Source: Nocardioides acrostichi
GTDB lineage: Bacteria > Actinomycetota > Actinomycetes > Propionibacteriales > Nocardioidaceae
NCBI RefSeq assembly: GCF_015319165.1
Contig: NZ_JADIVZ010000001.1
Coordinates: 372,001-436,000, forward strand
Reading direction: 5' to 3'
Length of the DNA stretch: 64,000 nt
Numbering within the stretch: the first letter of the stretch is position 1; every line of letters starts with the position of its first letter. Made by a program: the position numbers and the translations under genes. The notes under the pieces are model-generated. The model was not told the origin of the DNA and searched no databases. It saw only the letters and a list, made by a program, of their open reading frames with translations. Positions 8,620 to 18,049 of this stretch are shown one piece after another.

Positions 8620-9441
8620 TCATCCCTCAGCGATCCGCTCGCACTCGACCCTGAGCGCCTCGCGCAGCGGTGCACCGCGTGCGGCGAACGAGGCTTGGGC
8701 GGCGGCGTAGGCGCGCTTCCCTTCAGGGGTCTCGATGCGCACCGGGCTCCACGGCTCGCCGGTGGGATCCAGTCGTAAGCCGGTGAGGTCGTACGGGGCC
8801 GCGCGCATGTCCAGGATCCTGATGTCCCACGCCAGCTCGAAGCAGTCGGCGACGAGGTCGGCGGGCACGAGCGGCGCGAGCCGGAAGGCGTGCTTGTAGA
8901 GGTCCATGCCGGCGTGCAGGCAACCGGGCTGCTCGAAGTCGGCGCGGTCGTCGACACCGGGAGAGAGCGTGTTCAGTGGCCGCGCGTCGGGGGTGAAGAA
9001 CCGGAAGGCGTCGAAGTGCGAGCACCCGATGCGGTGCGACTCGACCACCTCGTCGGTGCCGTCGTGACCCAGCCGTAGGGGAGCGGGATGTCGGGTGCGG
9101 CCGGACGCCGTGCGGTAGACCATCGCCCACTCGTGTAGGCCGAAACACCCCAAGGTCGCTGCCCGAGAGGCGGTCGCCCTCAGCAGCCGCGTCGTGACGC
9201 CCGCGAGGGCCCGCTGCTGGTCGGTCACCGGCAGCGACGGGTCGCCCGCCAGGCCCGGCCCCCACGCCGTCAGCTGCGCCGGACGGAACGAGTAGTACTG
9301 GAAGAGGAAGTCGTGCACCGGGTGCTTCTCGCGACGCTTGCGACGAGCCAGGTGCGGCTCGACGTACGGCGCGAGCCGCGCGCTGTGAGCCTCCTGCCGC
9401 TCGGCCGCGTGAGCGAGGTCGAGGGCGTCGAGCACGGGCAT
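8620..9441 (-). CDS. Conserved actinobacterial protein, often annotated 3-methyladenine DNA glycosylase
   Basis: 273 residues. Features: HPVHDFLFQYYSFRPAQLTAWGPG near the N-terminus, CFGLHEWAMVYR, SHFDAFRFFTP, and QPGCLHAGMDLYKHAFRLAP. This pattern belongs to a family labelled 3-methyladenine DNA glycosylase in actinobacterial genomes; I see no HhH-GPD motif or other direct evidence for that activity, so the name should be treated as inherited. The start MPVLDALDLA is chosen because TAGGCT (9449-9454, minus strand) lies 7 nt before it; an upstream ATG in frame would lie inside the promoter. Confidence 0.75.
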   Translation of the reverse strand: MPVLDALDLAHAAERQEAHSARLAPYVEPHLARRKRREKHPVHDFLFQYYSFRPAQLTAWGPGLAGDPSLPVTDQQRALAGVTTRLLRATASRAATLGCFGLHEWAMVYRTASGRTRHPAPLRLGHDGTDEVVESHRIGCSHFDAFRFFTPDARPLNTLSPGVDDRADFEQPGCLHAGMDLYKHAFRLAPLVPADLVADCFELAWDIRILDMRAAPYDLTGLRLDPTGEPWSPVRIETPEGKRAYAAAQASFAARGAPLREALRVECERIAEG

Positions 9442-9506
9442 GACGACCAGCCTAGGAGAGGGGCCTCGCATCGCGCGCATGCCCGCGACTCGGCAAGATC
9501 GTCTGC

Positions 9507-10118
9507 GTGGACCTGATCACCGTCGGCGTCGCCGCCTTCGCCGCTCTCATCCCCATCACCAATCCGATCGGTGGCCTGGCCGCCTTCGCGGCGCTCACCG
9601 AGGGCCGCGAGAAGAAGGACGTCGACCACCAGGCGTGGCAGACCGGCCTCTACGTCGGCGCGATCCTGGTCGTGTCCGCGGTGGCCGGCGACCTCGTGCT
9701 CAGAGCGCTCGGTATCAGCCTGCCCTCGCTGCAGATCGCGGGCGGTCTCGTGGTGGCCCACTCCGGCTTCGGCATGATCGCGCCCAAGCCCGGCATCTCG
9801 CGCCGTGAGGCCGACCACGCCGTCACCAAGGAGTCCGTGGCGTTCTCGCCGATGGCGCTGCCCCTGGTGGCGGGTCCGGGCGCGATCGGCGTCGTCATCG
9901 CCCTCGCGGCCCGGCACACCGGCATCGAGAGCCGCCTCGGACTGGTGGTCGGCTGCGTGGCGCTGGCCGCCGGCGTGGGTGGAGTGCTGCGCTTCGGCAC
10001 GCCGCTCATCGAACGGCTGGGTGCCTCCGGCATCGGCGCGCTGACCCGGGTGATGGGCTTCCTCATCCTGGCCATCGGCGTCGAGCTGGTCTCCCACGGC
10101 GTCCTCGCCCTCACCTGA
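9507..10118 (+). CDS. MarC-family integral membrane protein
   Basis: 203 residues with six hydrophobic segments. The N-terminal ALIPITNPIGGLAAFAAL and the central SPMALPLVAGPGAIGVVIAL are the two MarC/UPF0056 hallmark repeats. The transported substrate of this family is not established (an old link to multiple antibiotic resistance was withdrawn). GTG start. Divergent from the preceding minus-strand gene with a 65-bp gap. Confidence 0.88.
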   Translation: MDLITVGVAAFAALIPITNPIGGLAAFAALTEGREKKDVDHQAWQTGLYVGAILVVSAVAGDLVLRALGISLPSLQIAGGLVVAHSGFGMIAPKPGISRREADHAVTKESVAFSPMALPLVAGPGAIGVVIALAARHTGIESRLGLVVGCVALAAGVGGVLRFGTPLIERLGASGIGALTRVMGFLILAIGVELVSHGVLALT

Positions 10119-10156
10119 CCCCCGGTCTCGCGCGCAGAGGTCGTTAGGCTCGCGAC

Positions 10157-10966
10157 GTGCGTATCGCGAGATTCACCACCGGTGAGGAGCCCCAGTACGG
10201 CGTCGTGACGGGCGAGCTCGACGAGCTCGGCCAACCGGCGGACGACGCGATGGTCGTGGCGCTCGCCGGCGACCCGCTCTACGTCGGGGTCAAGCTGCTC
10301 GACCAGGAGTACCGCCTCGACGACGTGCGCCTCCTGGCGCCCGTGCTGCCGCGCAGCAAGGTCGTCGGCATCGGCCGCAACTACGCCGCCCACGCCGCCG
10401 AGCTGGGCCACGACCTGCCGGAGGAGCCGTTGATGTTCCTCAAGCCCAACACCAGTGTGGTGGGCCCCGGCGATCCGATCTTCTACCCGCGCCAGACCCA
10501 GAACCTGCACTACGAGGGGGAGCTGGCCGTGGTGATCGGCCGGATCTGCCGCGACGTGCCCGCCGAGCAGGCCACCGACGTCATCCACGGCTACACCATC
10601 GCCAACGACGTCACCGCCCGCGACCTGCAGAAGTCCGACGTCCAGTTCACCCGCGCCAAGGGCTTCGACTCCTTCTGCCCGCTCGGCCCCTGGATCGAGA
10701 CCGACCTCGACCCCCAGACCTTCGTCGACGGCGTGCGCGTGCAGACCTTCCTCAACGGCGACGTCGTGCAGGACGGTTCCACCGCCGACATGATCTTCGA
10801 CATCCCGACCCTCATCGCCCACGTCAGCAGCGTGATGACCCTGCTGCCCGGCGACGTGATCCTCACCGGCACCCCCGAGGGCGTCGGCCCGATGAACGTG
10901 GACGACGAGATCGAGGTCGCCATCGACGGCCTCGGCTCGCTCGCCAACAACGTCGCCGCCCGTTGA
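10157..10966 (+). CDS. Fumarylacetoacetate hydrolase family protein
   Basis: 269 residues of the FAH fold: GIGRNYAAHAAELG, the metal-binding EGELAVVIGR, GYTIANDVTARDLQ, KGFDSFCPLGPWI and ILTGTPEGVG. Members hydrolyse or decarboxylate 3-oxo acids in aromatic or sugar-acid catabolism, or oxaloacetate; the substrate here is unknown. GTG start with TAGGCT exactly 6 nt upstream (10145-10150), an evident leaderless promoter. It lies 33 nt before gltX, as in several actinobacteria, so gltX may be co-transcribed. Confidence 0.9.
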   Translation: MRIARFTTGEEPQYGVVTGELDELGQPADDAMVVALAGDPLYVGVKLLDQEYRLDDVRLLAPVLPRSKVVGIGRNYAAHAAELGHDLPEEPLMFLKPNTSVVGPGDPIFYPRQTQNLHYEGELAVVIGRICRDVPAEQATDVIHGYTIANDVTARDLQKSDVQFTRAKGFDSFCPLGPWIETDLDPQTFVDGVRVQTFLNGDVVQDGSTADMIFDIPTLIAHVSSVMTLLPGDVILTGTPEGVGPMNVDDEIEVAIDGLGSLANNVAAR

Positions 10967-10999
10967 CCCACAGCACCCGCACCCACAGAACTGAGTGAG

Positions 11000-12460
11000 A
11001 TGACCGTTCGCGTCCGCTTCTGCCCCTCGCCCACCGGCTCCCCGCACGTCGGGTTCGCCCGCACCGCGCTCTACAACTGGGTGTTCGCGCGCCAGCACCG
11101 GGGCACGTTCGTGTTCCGCATCGAGGACACCGACAAGGCGCGCTCGACCGAGGAGTCGTACGAGGCGATGGTCGGCGCGATGCGCTGGCTCGGCCTGGAC
11201 TGGGACGAAGGCCCCGAGGTCGGCGGCGCGCACGGCCCGTACCGGCAGTCCGAGCGCACCGAGCTCTACCTCGACGTGCTCGCCCAGCTACGCGAGTCCT
11301 CCTTCACCTACGACTGCTTCTGCACCACCGAGGAGGTCGACGCCCGCCGCAAGGCGTCGGGCTCGAAGGTGCAGGGGTACGACGGCTTCTGCCGCGAGCT
11401 GAGCGCCGAGCAGCGGGCCGCCTTCGAGGCCGAGGAGCGCCGTCCGATCGTCCGGTTCCGGATGCCCGACGGCTCGCTGACCTGGCAGGATCTGGTGCGC
11501 GGCGAGGTCACCTTCGAGACCCGGTTCGTGCCCGACTTCGCGCTCTGCCGCGCCAATGGCGACCCGCTCTACACGCTGGTCAACCCCGTCGACGACGCGC
11601 TGATGGGCATCACCCACGTGCTGCGTGGTGAGGATCTGCTCTCCTCGACCCCGCGTCAGATCCCGCTGCACCAGGCGCTGGTCGAGCTCGGCATCTCCGC
11701 CCGGGTGCCGGAGTTCGGCCACCTGCCGCTGATCATGGGCGAGGGCAACAAGAAGCTCTCCAAGCGCGACCCCCAGGCGCACCTGTTCATGTATCGCGAC
11801 TCCGGCTTCCTGCCCGAGGGACTGCTCAACTACCTGGCGCTGCTCGGGTGGGCGATCGCCGCCGACCGCGACGTGTTCACGCTGGCCGAGATGGTGGAGG
11901 CGTTCGACATCAAGGACGTCAACCCCAACCCGGCCCGCTTCGACCTGAAGAAGGCCGAGGCCATCAACGCCGACCACCTGCGCATGCTCGGTCTCGACGA
12001 GCTCACCCACCGCCTCGTCCCGGTGCTCCAGGGCGCCGGGGTGCTCGGCGACCCCGTGCACGACGCCGACGCGCAGCTGCTCGAGCAGGCGATGCCGCTG
12101 GTGGCCGAGCGCATGAACAAGCTCACCGAGGCACCGGCCATGCTCGACTTCCTCTTCGTCGAGGAGGCCGACTTCGCCCTCGACGAGGCCGACGCCGCCA
12201 AGCTGCTCGACGATGCCGGTCGCGATGTCGTCAGTGCCGCGCGGGAGGCGGTGGAGGCCCTGGAGTCGTGGTCGACCGACGCGATCCAGGCGGCGCTCCA
12301 GACGAAGCTCGTCGAGGAGATGGGCATCAAGCCCCGCCTGGCCTACGGTCCGGTGCGCGTGGCCATCACCGGCCGTCGCATCAGCCCGCCGCTGTTCGAG
12401 TCCATGGAGCTGCTCGGCCGCGAACGCTCGCTCGGACGGCTCGCGGCGGCGTCCTCGTGA
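11000..12460 (+). CDS. gltX: Glutamyl-tRNA synthetase
   Basis: 486-residue class I synthetase that charges tRNA-Glu, and probably tRNA-Gln, with glutamate. HIGH-type motif HVGF at 16-19 in [14 protein letters not shown], and the KMSKS-equivalent KLSKRD near residue 255. [11 protein letters not shown] binds the amino acid and ATP. Interestingly tRNA-Gln and tRNA-Glu genes lie about 1 kb downstream on the same strand. ATG start follows the FAH gene by 33 nt. Confidence 0.97.
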   Translation: MTVRVRFCPSPTGSPHVGFARTALYNWVFARQHRGTFVFRIEDTDKARSTEESYEAMVGAMRWLGLDWDEGPEVGGAHGPYRQSERTELYLDVLAQLRESSFTYDCFCTTEEVDARRKASGSKVQGYDGFCRELSAEQRAAFEAEERRPIVRFRMPDGSLTWQDLVRGEVTFETRFVPDFALCRANGDPLYTLVNPVDDALMGITHVLRGEDLLSSTPRQIPLHQALVELGISARVPEFGHLPLIMGEGNKKLSKRDPQAHLFMYRDSGFLPEGLLNYLALLGWAIAADRDVFTLAEMVEAFDIKDVNPNPARFDLKKAEAINADHLRMLGLDELTHRLVPVLQGAGVLGDPVHDADAQLLEQAMPLVAERMNKLTEAPAMLDFLFVEEADFALDEADAAKLLDDAGRDVVSAAREAVEALESWSTDAIQAALQTKLVEEMGIKPRLAYGPVRVAITGRRISPPLFESMELLGRERSLGRLAAASS

Positions 12461-12467
12461 GCCGGCT

Positions 12468-13445
12468 GTGACCCAGGTTCCGCCGGAGACCACGGCGAAG
12501 GCGCGGCCCTACCACCAGCAGTTCGCGTTCGGCCGCCAGCCGGACTGGGCCTGGGTGCTGTTGGGCGTGGTCGCGCTGCTGGTGAGCGTCTTCGTGCTCC
12601 AGGTCGCGGTGAGCATCCCCGTGGCCGCGGTGCTCCTCGCGCTCGGCACCCCGCTCTCCGGACTCGCCGACAAGCTCGGCGGCGACCCGGTGACCCCGTC
12701 GTTCCTGGCCCTGGTGAACCTCGGGTGGGCGGTGATGATCCCTGCGGTCATCGGGGTCGGCCGGCTGGTGAACGGCATGCGCGCGGGCTGGCTGGTCTCG
12801 GTCACCGGGCGCTTCCGCGTGCGGTGGTTCCTCACCTGCCTGGGCCTCGCGCTCGTCGCCCTGGTCGCGACGCTCGTGGTCGGCGCGCTGGTGCCCGAGC
12901 AGGGCGACGGCGTGGCGATGAGCGGTGCGGTCAACTCCTTCACCTCCACCACCCGCGACTTCCTGCTGGTGGTCGTGCTGCTCACGCCGCTGCAGGCCGC
13001 GGGGGAGGAGTTCGTGTTCCGCGGCTACCTCACCCAGGGCATCGGCTCGGCGTTCGCCCGCTGGCCGCGCGTCTCCGCGGTGGTCGCCGTCGTCGTGCCC
13101 GCGTTCGTCTTCGCCCTCGCCCACGGCATCGGCCAGGATCTCCCCGTCTTCGTCGACCGGTTCGCATTCGGACTGGTCGCGGGCACGCTGGTGCTCGCCA
13201 CGGGTGGGCTCGAGGCGGGCATCGCCATGCACGTGCTCAACAACTTCGTCGCCTTCGGGCTCGCGCTCACCTTCGGTGACATGACCTCGGCGCTCAACCC
13301 GACCGGCGGCTCGTGGTGGAGTCTGCCGACGACGCTGACCCAGAGCCTGGTCTACCTGCTCCTCGCCATCGCGATCGGACGCCGACGGGGGCTCGCGCGG
13401 GCGGGTGCGCCGTCCGTTTTGGCCGGGTGCGCGGGCCGCGTGTAA
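12468..13445 (+). CDS. CPBP-family intramembrane protease homologue
   Basis: 325 residues, multi-pass. The CPBP/Abi motif EEFVFRG is at 180-186 (E180, E181, R185), followed by FALAHG and HVLNNF, which supply the further conserved His and Asn. About seven membrane segments. Bacterial members act as intramembrane proteases or in bacteriocin immunity; target unknown. GTG at 12468 is 7 nt after the gltX stop, so it is likely co-transcribed. The frame continues upstream into gltX, but the N-terminus MTQVPPETTAK is the first reasonable start after it. Confidence 0.87.
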   Translation: MTQVPPETTAKARPYHQQFAFGRQPDWAWVLLGVVALLVSVFVLQVAVSIPVAAVLLALGTPLSGLADKLGGDPVTPSFLALVNLGWAVMIPAVIGVGRLVNGMRAGWLVSVTGRFRVRWFLTCLGLALVALVATLVVGALVPEQGDGVAMSGAVNSFTSTTRDFLLVVVLLTPLQAAGEEFVFRGYLTQGIGSAFARWPRVSAVVAVVVPAFVFALAHGIGQDLPVFVDRFAFGLVAGTLVLATGGLEAGIAMHVLNNFVAFGLALTFGDMTSALNPTGGSWWSLPTTLTQSLVYLLLAIAIGRRRGLARAGAPSVLAGCAGRV

Positions 13446-13448
13446 GGT
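13419..13448 (+). promoter_or_regulatory. Promoter for tRNA-Gln
   Basis: -35 TTGGCC (13419-13424), 18-bp spacer, -10 TAAGGT (13443-13448). The -10 uses the TAA stop codon of the CPBP gene as its first three bases. The expected start site is about 40 nt before the tRNA. Confidence 0.5.
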
Positions 13449-13496
13449 TCCCAACCGGTCCCGGGGCCGCTCGACAGAGCGCTCCAGGAACCCCCT

Positions 13497-13571
13497 TGGG
13501 GTATGGTGTAATTGGCAACACGGCTGATTCTGGTTCAGTTGTTCTAGGTTCGAGTCCTGGTACCCCAGCCA
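13497..13571 (+). tRNA. tRNA-Gln (anticodon CTG)
   Basis: Cloverleaf folds by eye: acceptor TGGGGTA/TACCCCA, D stem GTGT/ACAC, anticodon stem GCTGA/TCAGT with loop TTCTGGT (anticodon CTG), T stem CTAGG/CCTGG with loop TTCGAGT. The discriminator is G and the CCA end (13569-13571) is encoded. Confidence 0.97.
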
Positions 13572-13612
13572 GTGACCATCAGGTCGAGGATCCGCCTCAC
13601 GGCGGCCCCGAT

Positions 13613-13642
13613 TTGAGGCGGAACGAGGCTCCCCGCTACGAT
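13613..13642 (+). promoter_or_regulatory. Promoter for tRNA-Glu
   Basis: -35 TTGAGG (13613-13618), 18-bp spacer, -10 TACGAT (13637-13642), in the gap between the two tRNA genes and about 57 nt before the tRNA-Glu 5' end. Confidence 0.55.
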
Positions 13643-13698
13643 TCCGCAGGTTGCTCGGAGAGGCCGCGAGGCCCCTCCCGTCACAACTGCATCACCTT

Positions 13699-13771
13699 GC
13701 TCCGTTCGTCTAGTGGCCTAGGACGCTGGCCTCTCACGCCGGAAACACGGGTTCGAATCCCGTACGGAGTA
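13699..13771 (+). tRNA. tRNA-Glu (anticodon CTC)
   Basis: 73 nt. Acceptor GCTCCGT/ACGGAGT (first pair G-T), anticodon stem CTGGC/GCCGG with loop CTCTCAC (anticodon CTC), T arm CGGGTTCGAATCCCG, discriminator A. CCA is not encoded, in contrast to the tRNA-Gln upstream. Confidence 0.97.
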
Positions 13772-13778
13772 CGCACTG

Positions 13779-13816
13779 CGAAGGCCCCGCTCGGCACCCG
13801 CCGAGCGGGGCCTTCG
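13779..13816 (+). terminator. Terminator after tRNA-Glu
   Basis: Perfect 17-bp stem (13779-13795 with 13800-13816) around an ACCC loop, starting CGAAGGCCCCGC. No T-tract follows, as is usual in high-GC actinobacteria. It ends the tRNA pair transcript. Confidence 0.85.
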
Positions 13817-13861
13817 GCGTTCTCGAGCCGACGTACGGATCGTCGGAGGTACCCTGCCGAC

Positions 13862-14281
13862 ATGCGCAGAGTCGCCGCTGCCTCGCTGGCGCTCGCCGTC
13901 GCCTGGACGGTGCTCCTGATCGTCGCCGCGGCGCGGCTGCCGGTCTATGCCGGACTCACCTCGACGAGGTCCGTCGACGGACGGGAGCGCACTCAGACCA
14001 CCTCGGCGACACTGCTCGAGACGCATGGTCTCGTGGTGCTCGCCGTTCTCGCCGCGGTCTCGGCGGCCGTGATGCTGACGGTCGTACTCGTGCTCCTCAG
14101 TCGCCACCATGTCTGGGCGACGTGGGCGGGCTGGGTGCCGGTCGGTGCGGTCGGCCTGCTCTCCCTGGCCGGACTGTTGACGATCGGGGTGTTCCTGCTG
14201 CCGCTGATCGCCCTGCTGGGCGTGGCCGTGCTGGCCGCGATGCTCGACCGCCACCTGGCGTCCGCGGGCACGGCGCCCTAG
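13862..14281 (+). CDS. Small integral membrane protein, unknown
   Basis: 139 residues with four hydrophobic segments: about 5-25, 55-80, 88-106 and 110-128. Unrecognised family. The ATG is selected because TACCCT (13850-13855) lies 6 nt before it, giving a leaderless start; the longer open frame upstream runs back through the tRNA genes and is not real. It stands alone between the tRNA terminator and the convergent LCP gene. Confidence 0.7.
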   Translation: MRRVAAASLALAVAWTVLLIVAAARLPVYAGLTSTRSVDGRERTQTTSATLLETHGLVVLAVLAAVSAAVMLTVVLVLLSRHHVWATWAGWVPVGAVGLLSLAGLLTIGVFLLPLIALLGVAVLAAMLDRHLASAGTAP

Positions 14282-14583
14282 GTGTGAGCTCCCGAGGCTG
14301 GTCGTCGTCCGACTGGTCCAGGCTGCTCGCGCCGGCGACGGTCGCGAGCGTCCGGGACGTGAACAATCGGACTCCTTGGAGAGGCGCAGCCTGCCGCTGA
14401 TGCCGTGTCCCGAGAACGGGACGTCGGCGTCGTCCTGCTCGGAGACGCCGCCGCGGATCGTCCGCCCCTCGGCCGGGCCGCGCCGCGCGCCTGAGCCTCC
14501 TCCCGCGCCGGAGGCCGTACCGGAGGTCGGTCGCCCGTGCTGCTCGTGGGCTGGGTCCGGCTGGCGACCCGGTGCCTTCGAGG
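14282..14583. other. Gene-free gap, unresolved
   Basis: About 300 bp between convergent genes. I find no RNA gene or clear terminator. A minus-strand frame between roughly 14380 and 14590 has coding-like third positions but no plausible stop before it runs under the opposite gene, so I do not call it. Confidence 0.4.
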
Positions 14584-15765
14584 TCAGGCACACAACCCGT
14601 CTTCGAGGGCCTTCTGCCGCAGCCGCTCCTGGTTCTGAGCCTTCTTGGTGCCGGCGGACTCCGAGGCCGACGGGTTCTCGGAAGGCGAGGCGGAGGCGTC
14701 GGCGCTGGTGGAGCCGACGGGGTCGGCGGCGTTGATCGACTGGCGCTGGAGCTTCTTGGTGAGCGGTCGGTCGTTCTTGATGCGGCGCCACAGCTTGTCG
14801 GCCTTGGGCGACCAGATGAGTCGGTTGGGGTCGGGCTCGTAGGTCTCGAACGGCACCGTCACGAAGTCGATGTCGGCGAGGTTGGTGGACTTGAACTGAC
14901 GAGCCAGGTCGACCAGGTGGGAGATGCTGTCGAGCTGGGGGTCGACCGTGAGCGACTGGGTCGCGGCCGAGAGGAAGTTGTAGACGCGGTCGGGGCGGGT
15001 CAGCGTGCCGGCCGAGAACACCTTGTGGATCATCGAGGCGATGAACGCCTGCTGGCGGCGCATCCGGCCGATGTCGGAGTTCACCGAGAGCACGTAGCGC
15101 TCGCGCACGTAATTGAGTGCCTGGCGCCCCTCGAGGGTCTGGGTGCCGGCGTCGAAGTGGATGCCGTGCGCCTGGTCGTCGACCTCGCGTGGGATGCACA
15201 CCTGGACCCCGCCCACGGCGTCGACCATGCCGACGAAACTGCCGAAGTTGACGCTGACGTAGTGGTCGATGCGGACGCCGGTGAGCTGCTCGACGGTCTG
15301 GATGGTGCAGGCGACGCCGCCGACGGCGTAGGCGGTGTTGAACATCTGGAGCTTGCCGCCGGGGATGGTCTGCCCGTTGGACCCCTTGCAATCGGGTCGC
15401 GTGACGAGTGCGTCGCGCGGCAACGAGACTCCGTAGGCGTCTTGCCGGTCGGCCGACACGTGGATGAGCAGAGTCACGTCGGAGCCCTGCGAGCCCTCTT
15501 GATTGTCGATGTCGCAGCCCTCGCACTGCCGCGAGTCATCGCCCACGACGAGGATGTTGAGCGGCTCCTTGGGGCCCTCGACCTTCTTCTTCTCGGGGCG
15601 GTTCGACAGCATGGTGCTGACGTCCTCACCGGAGATGTTGCCGTTGAGGTGACGGTAGGCGAGCGTGACTCCGGTCGCCGTGACGAGCGCGAGCACGAGG
15701 TGGGTCACGACGATGACGCGGATCGCCGTGTAGCGGTGCCCTGCACGCAGGGAGGAGTCGGCCAC
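14584..15765 (-). CDS. LytR-CpsA-Psr (LCP) family cell-wall glycopolymer ligase
   Basis: 393 residues: short cytoplasmic N-terminus, one membrane helix (about 15-36), then an extracytoplasmic LCP domain with NILVVGDDSR, GSDVTLLIHVSADRQDAYGVSLPRD, INFGSF-like VNFGSFVGMVDAVGGV, LNYVRERY and DIGRMRRQQAF. These Arg and Asp residues bind the polyprenyl-phosphate substrate. LCP enzymes attach glycopolymers to peptidoglycan. The C-terminal tail is Ser/Ala/Glu rich and ends in charged residues. GTG start; no close operon partner. Confidence 0.93.
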   Translation of the reverse strand: MADSSLRAGHRYTAIRVIVVTHLVLALVTATGVTLAYRHLNGNISGEDVSTMLSNRPEKKKVEGPKEPLNILVVGDDSRQCEGCDIDNQEGSQGSDVTLLIHVSADRQDAYGVSLPRDALVTRPDCKGSNGQTIPGGKLQMFNTAYAVGGVACTIQTVEQLTGVRIDHYVSVNFGSFVGMVDAVGGVQVCIPREVDDQAHGIHFDAGTQTLEGRQALNYVRERYVLSVNSDIGRMRRQQAFIASMIHKVFSAGTLTRPDRVYNFLSAATQSLTVDPQLDSISHLVDLARQFKSTNLADIDFVTVPFETYEPDPNRLIWSPKADKLWRRIKNDRPLTKKLQRQSINAADPVGSTSADASASPSENPSASESAGTKKAQNQERLRQKALEDGLCA

Positions 15766-15870
15766 GCGTCGATCATGACCGATGGCGCCACACCCGTGTG
15801 GGAACTCACAGTGGACGGCCGTGTCCGATTCCCGCTAGTCCCGCGCAGCCGCGTCGGTCAGGATGGCTAG

Positions 15871-17412
15871 GTGACCAGCACTCCCGCACTCGACGAGGCC
15901 GCGTGCTACGCGGCCGCGAGCTCGCGTGACCGACGCTTCGACGGAGTCTTCTACGTGGCGGTGCGCACGACCGGCATCTACTGCCGGCCCAGCTGCCCGG
16001 CGCGCACGCCGGCCCGGCACAATGTCACGTTCCACCGCACCGCCGCGTCGGCGCAGGGCGCCGGGTACCGCGCGTGCAAGCGCTGTCTGCCCGACGCGAC
16101 GCCGGGCAGCCCGGAGTGGGACGTCGCCGCTGACGTCGCCGGCCGAGCCATGCGACTCGTCGCCGACGGTGTCGTCGACCGCGAGGGCGTCGACGGGCTG
16201 GCCAGACGGATCGGCTACACCCCTCGCCACCTCACCCGGCTGCTGGTGCGCGAGCTCGGCGCCGGCCCGCTCGCGCTGGCCCGCGCCCGCCGTGCCCAGA
16301 CCGCGCGCACGCTCGTGGAGACCACGGAGCTCGGGTTCACCGACGTCGCCTTCGCGGCCGGCTTCTCCAGCGTCCGCCAGTTCAACGACACGCTGCGCGA
16401 GGTCTACCGCGCGTCGCCGACCGAGCTGCGCGCCCGCCGGGCCGCCGGACGCGGGCCGGCGTCGTCCACGACGGCGGGTGAGCTGTGCCTGCGGCTGGCC
16501 GTGCGCACCCCCTACGCCGCGGGCGCGCTGGTCGACTTCCTCGGCTACCACGTGGTGCCGGGGCTCGAGGCCGCCGGCCCGGGTTGGTACGCCCGTACCC
16601 TCGACCTGCCGCACGGGCCGGGCACGGTGCGCGTCGAGCCGCCGTCCTCCTTGGAGCGTGAGCAGGCGGGGCGGACGGCGTTCGTCATCGCACGCTTCCG
16701 GCTGGCGAGCCTGCTCGACACCTCCGCCGCGGTCGAGCGCACCCGGCGGCTCCTGGATGCCGACGCCGACCCCGGTCCGGTCGATGCTCTCCTCGGGCGC
16801 GATGCACTGCTCGCCCCCCTGGTCGCCGCACGCCCTGGGCTGCGGGTGCCGGGCCAGGTCGACGGCGACGAGACCGCCATCCGCACCGTGATCGGCCAGC
16901 AGGTCTCCGTGGCCGGGGCCCGCACCGTGACGGCCCGCATCGTCGCCGCCCACGGTCGTGCGGTCCGGCTCGCCGAGCCCGGCTTGACCCATCTGTTCCC
17001 GCGCGCTTGCGTACTCGCCGAGGTGGACCCCGCGACGCTGCCGATGCCGCGTGCCCGAGGCCGGGCCCTGGTGGGGTTGGCGGCGGCCCTGGCCGGCGAC
17101 GACCTCTGGCTCGATCGAGGAGCCGACCGCGCCGAGGTTCGTGCACGCCTGCTGGCACTGCCGGGCATCGGCCCCTGGACCGCCGACTACGTGGCGATGC
17201 GCGCTCTCGCCGACCCCGACGTGTTCTTGCCCACCGACGTCGGTGTGCGCACCGCGGCGCGCAACCTCGGCCGTGACCTCGAGGCGGTCCTCGCCCGCAC
17301 TCCCGCGTGGAGCCCGTGGCGCTCCACCGCACTGCTGCACCTCTGGCAGACGCTCATACCGCCGCTTGCACCGGCTCCCGACCTCTCACCCGACGCCCAG
17401 ACGAAGGACTGA
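15871..17412 (+). CDS. alkA: AdaA-AlkA fusion: alkylation-response regulator and 3-methyladenine glycosylase
   Basis: 513 residues in three parts. Residues 8-80: Ada zinc domain with the four cysteines C38, C42, C69 and C72; C38 is the methyl-phosphotriester acceptor position. Residues 85-190: AraC helix-turn-helix (IGYTPRHLTRLL; FTDVAFAAGFSSVRQFNDTLREVY). Residues 205-500: AlkA glycosylase with the HhH-GPD motif LPGIGPWTADYVAMRAL and the following catalytic Asp in FLPTD. Mycobacterium tuberculosis has the same fusion beside ogt. Methylation of the Ada part should turn it into an activator of its own operon. GTG start. Confidence 0.94.
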   Translation: MTSTPALDEAACYAAASSRDRRFDGVFYVAVRTTGIYCRPSCPARTPARHNVTFHRTAASAQGAGYRACKRCLPDATPGSPEWDVAADVAGRAMRLVADGVVDREGVDGLARRIGYTPRHLTRLLVRELGAGPLALARARRAQTARTLVETTELGFTDVAFAAGFSSVRQFNDTLREVYRASPTELRARRAAGRGPASSTTAGELCLRLAVRTPYAAGALVDFLGYHVVPGLEAAGPGWYARTLDLPHGPGTVRVEPPSSLEREQAGRTAFVIARFRLASLLDTSAAVERTRRLLDADADPGPVDALLGRDALLAPLVAARPGLRVPGQVDGDETAIRTVIGQQVSVAGARTVTARIVAAHGRAVRLAEPGLTHLFPRACVLAEVDPATLPMPRARGRALVGLAAALAGDDLWLDRGADRAEVRARLLALPGIGPWTADYVAMRALADPDVFLPTDVGVRTAARNLGRDLEAVLARTPAWSPWRSTALLHLWQTLIPPLAPAPDLSPDAQTKD

Positions 17413-17415
17413 CCC

Positions 17416-17895
17416 ATGTGGACCCAGATCGACAGCCCGGTGGGGCCGCTACGGCTCGTCGAGCACCGCGACACGCTCACGGCCGTGGAGTTCGCACCCT
17501 TCGGTGCCGGTGACGGGCGCCCTCGGGGCGGCCGGGACGACGACCAGCCGGTGCTCGTCGAGGCGGCCCGGCAGTTGTACGCCTACTTCGACCGCGAGCT
17601 GACCGTCTTCGACCTGCCGCTCGCTCCGCAGGGCACCGACTTCCAGCAGCGGGTCTGGGAGCAACTGCGCGGCATCGCCTTCGGTGAGACCGCCAGTTAC
17701 GGAGAGATCGCGCGGCGCCTCGGCATGACCAACGCGGCCTCGCGCGCGGTCGGTCTGGCCAACGGGCGCAACCCCATCCCGATCATCATCCCGTGCCACC
17801 GGGTCATCGGTGCCGATGGCACGCTCACCGGCTACGCGGGCGGGCTGGAGCGCAAGCAGCTGCTGCTCTCGCTCGAGACCGACGCACTGTTCTGA
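17416..17895 (+). CDS. ogt: Methylated-DNA-protein-cysteine methyltransferase
   Basis: 159 residues. The suicide cysteine is C127 in IPIIIPCHRVI, with the Arg finger region NAASRAVGLANGRNP before it. It removes O6-methylguanine directly and irreversibly. ATG is 3 nt after the adaA-alkA stop, so both belong to one adaptive-response operon. Confidence 0.96.
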   Translation: MWTQIDSPVGPLRLVEHRDTLTAVEFAPFGAGDGRPRGGRDDDQPVLVEAARQLYAYFDRELTVFDLPLAPQGTDFQQRVWEQLRGIAFGETASYGEIARRLGMTNAASRAVGLANGRNPIPIIIPCHRVIGADGTLTGYAGGLERKQLLLSLETDALF

Positions 17896-18049
17896 TCTCG
17901 GCCGAGGTCGCAGGGTTCTCGGCGGTCGAACCATGGGGAAGGCCGGTGACGGGCGCGTCCGAGCCGGCACGTCCTGGTCGACCCCGGCACCGAGCAGCGC
18001 ACCTGACCCACCACGCCGGTGGGCCGCCGAACCGCCGGCCGGGTGCTAT

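Noticed and set aside
14380-14590. Small minus-strand gene after the LCP gene
   Set aside because: Coding-like third positions, but the frame has no stop before running under the opposite gene at 13862-14281 and no convincing homology.
17896-18049. Small gene between ogt and the IclR regulator
   Set aside because: Frames here are short or extensions of neighbours; no ribosome site or recognisable product.
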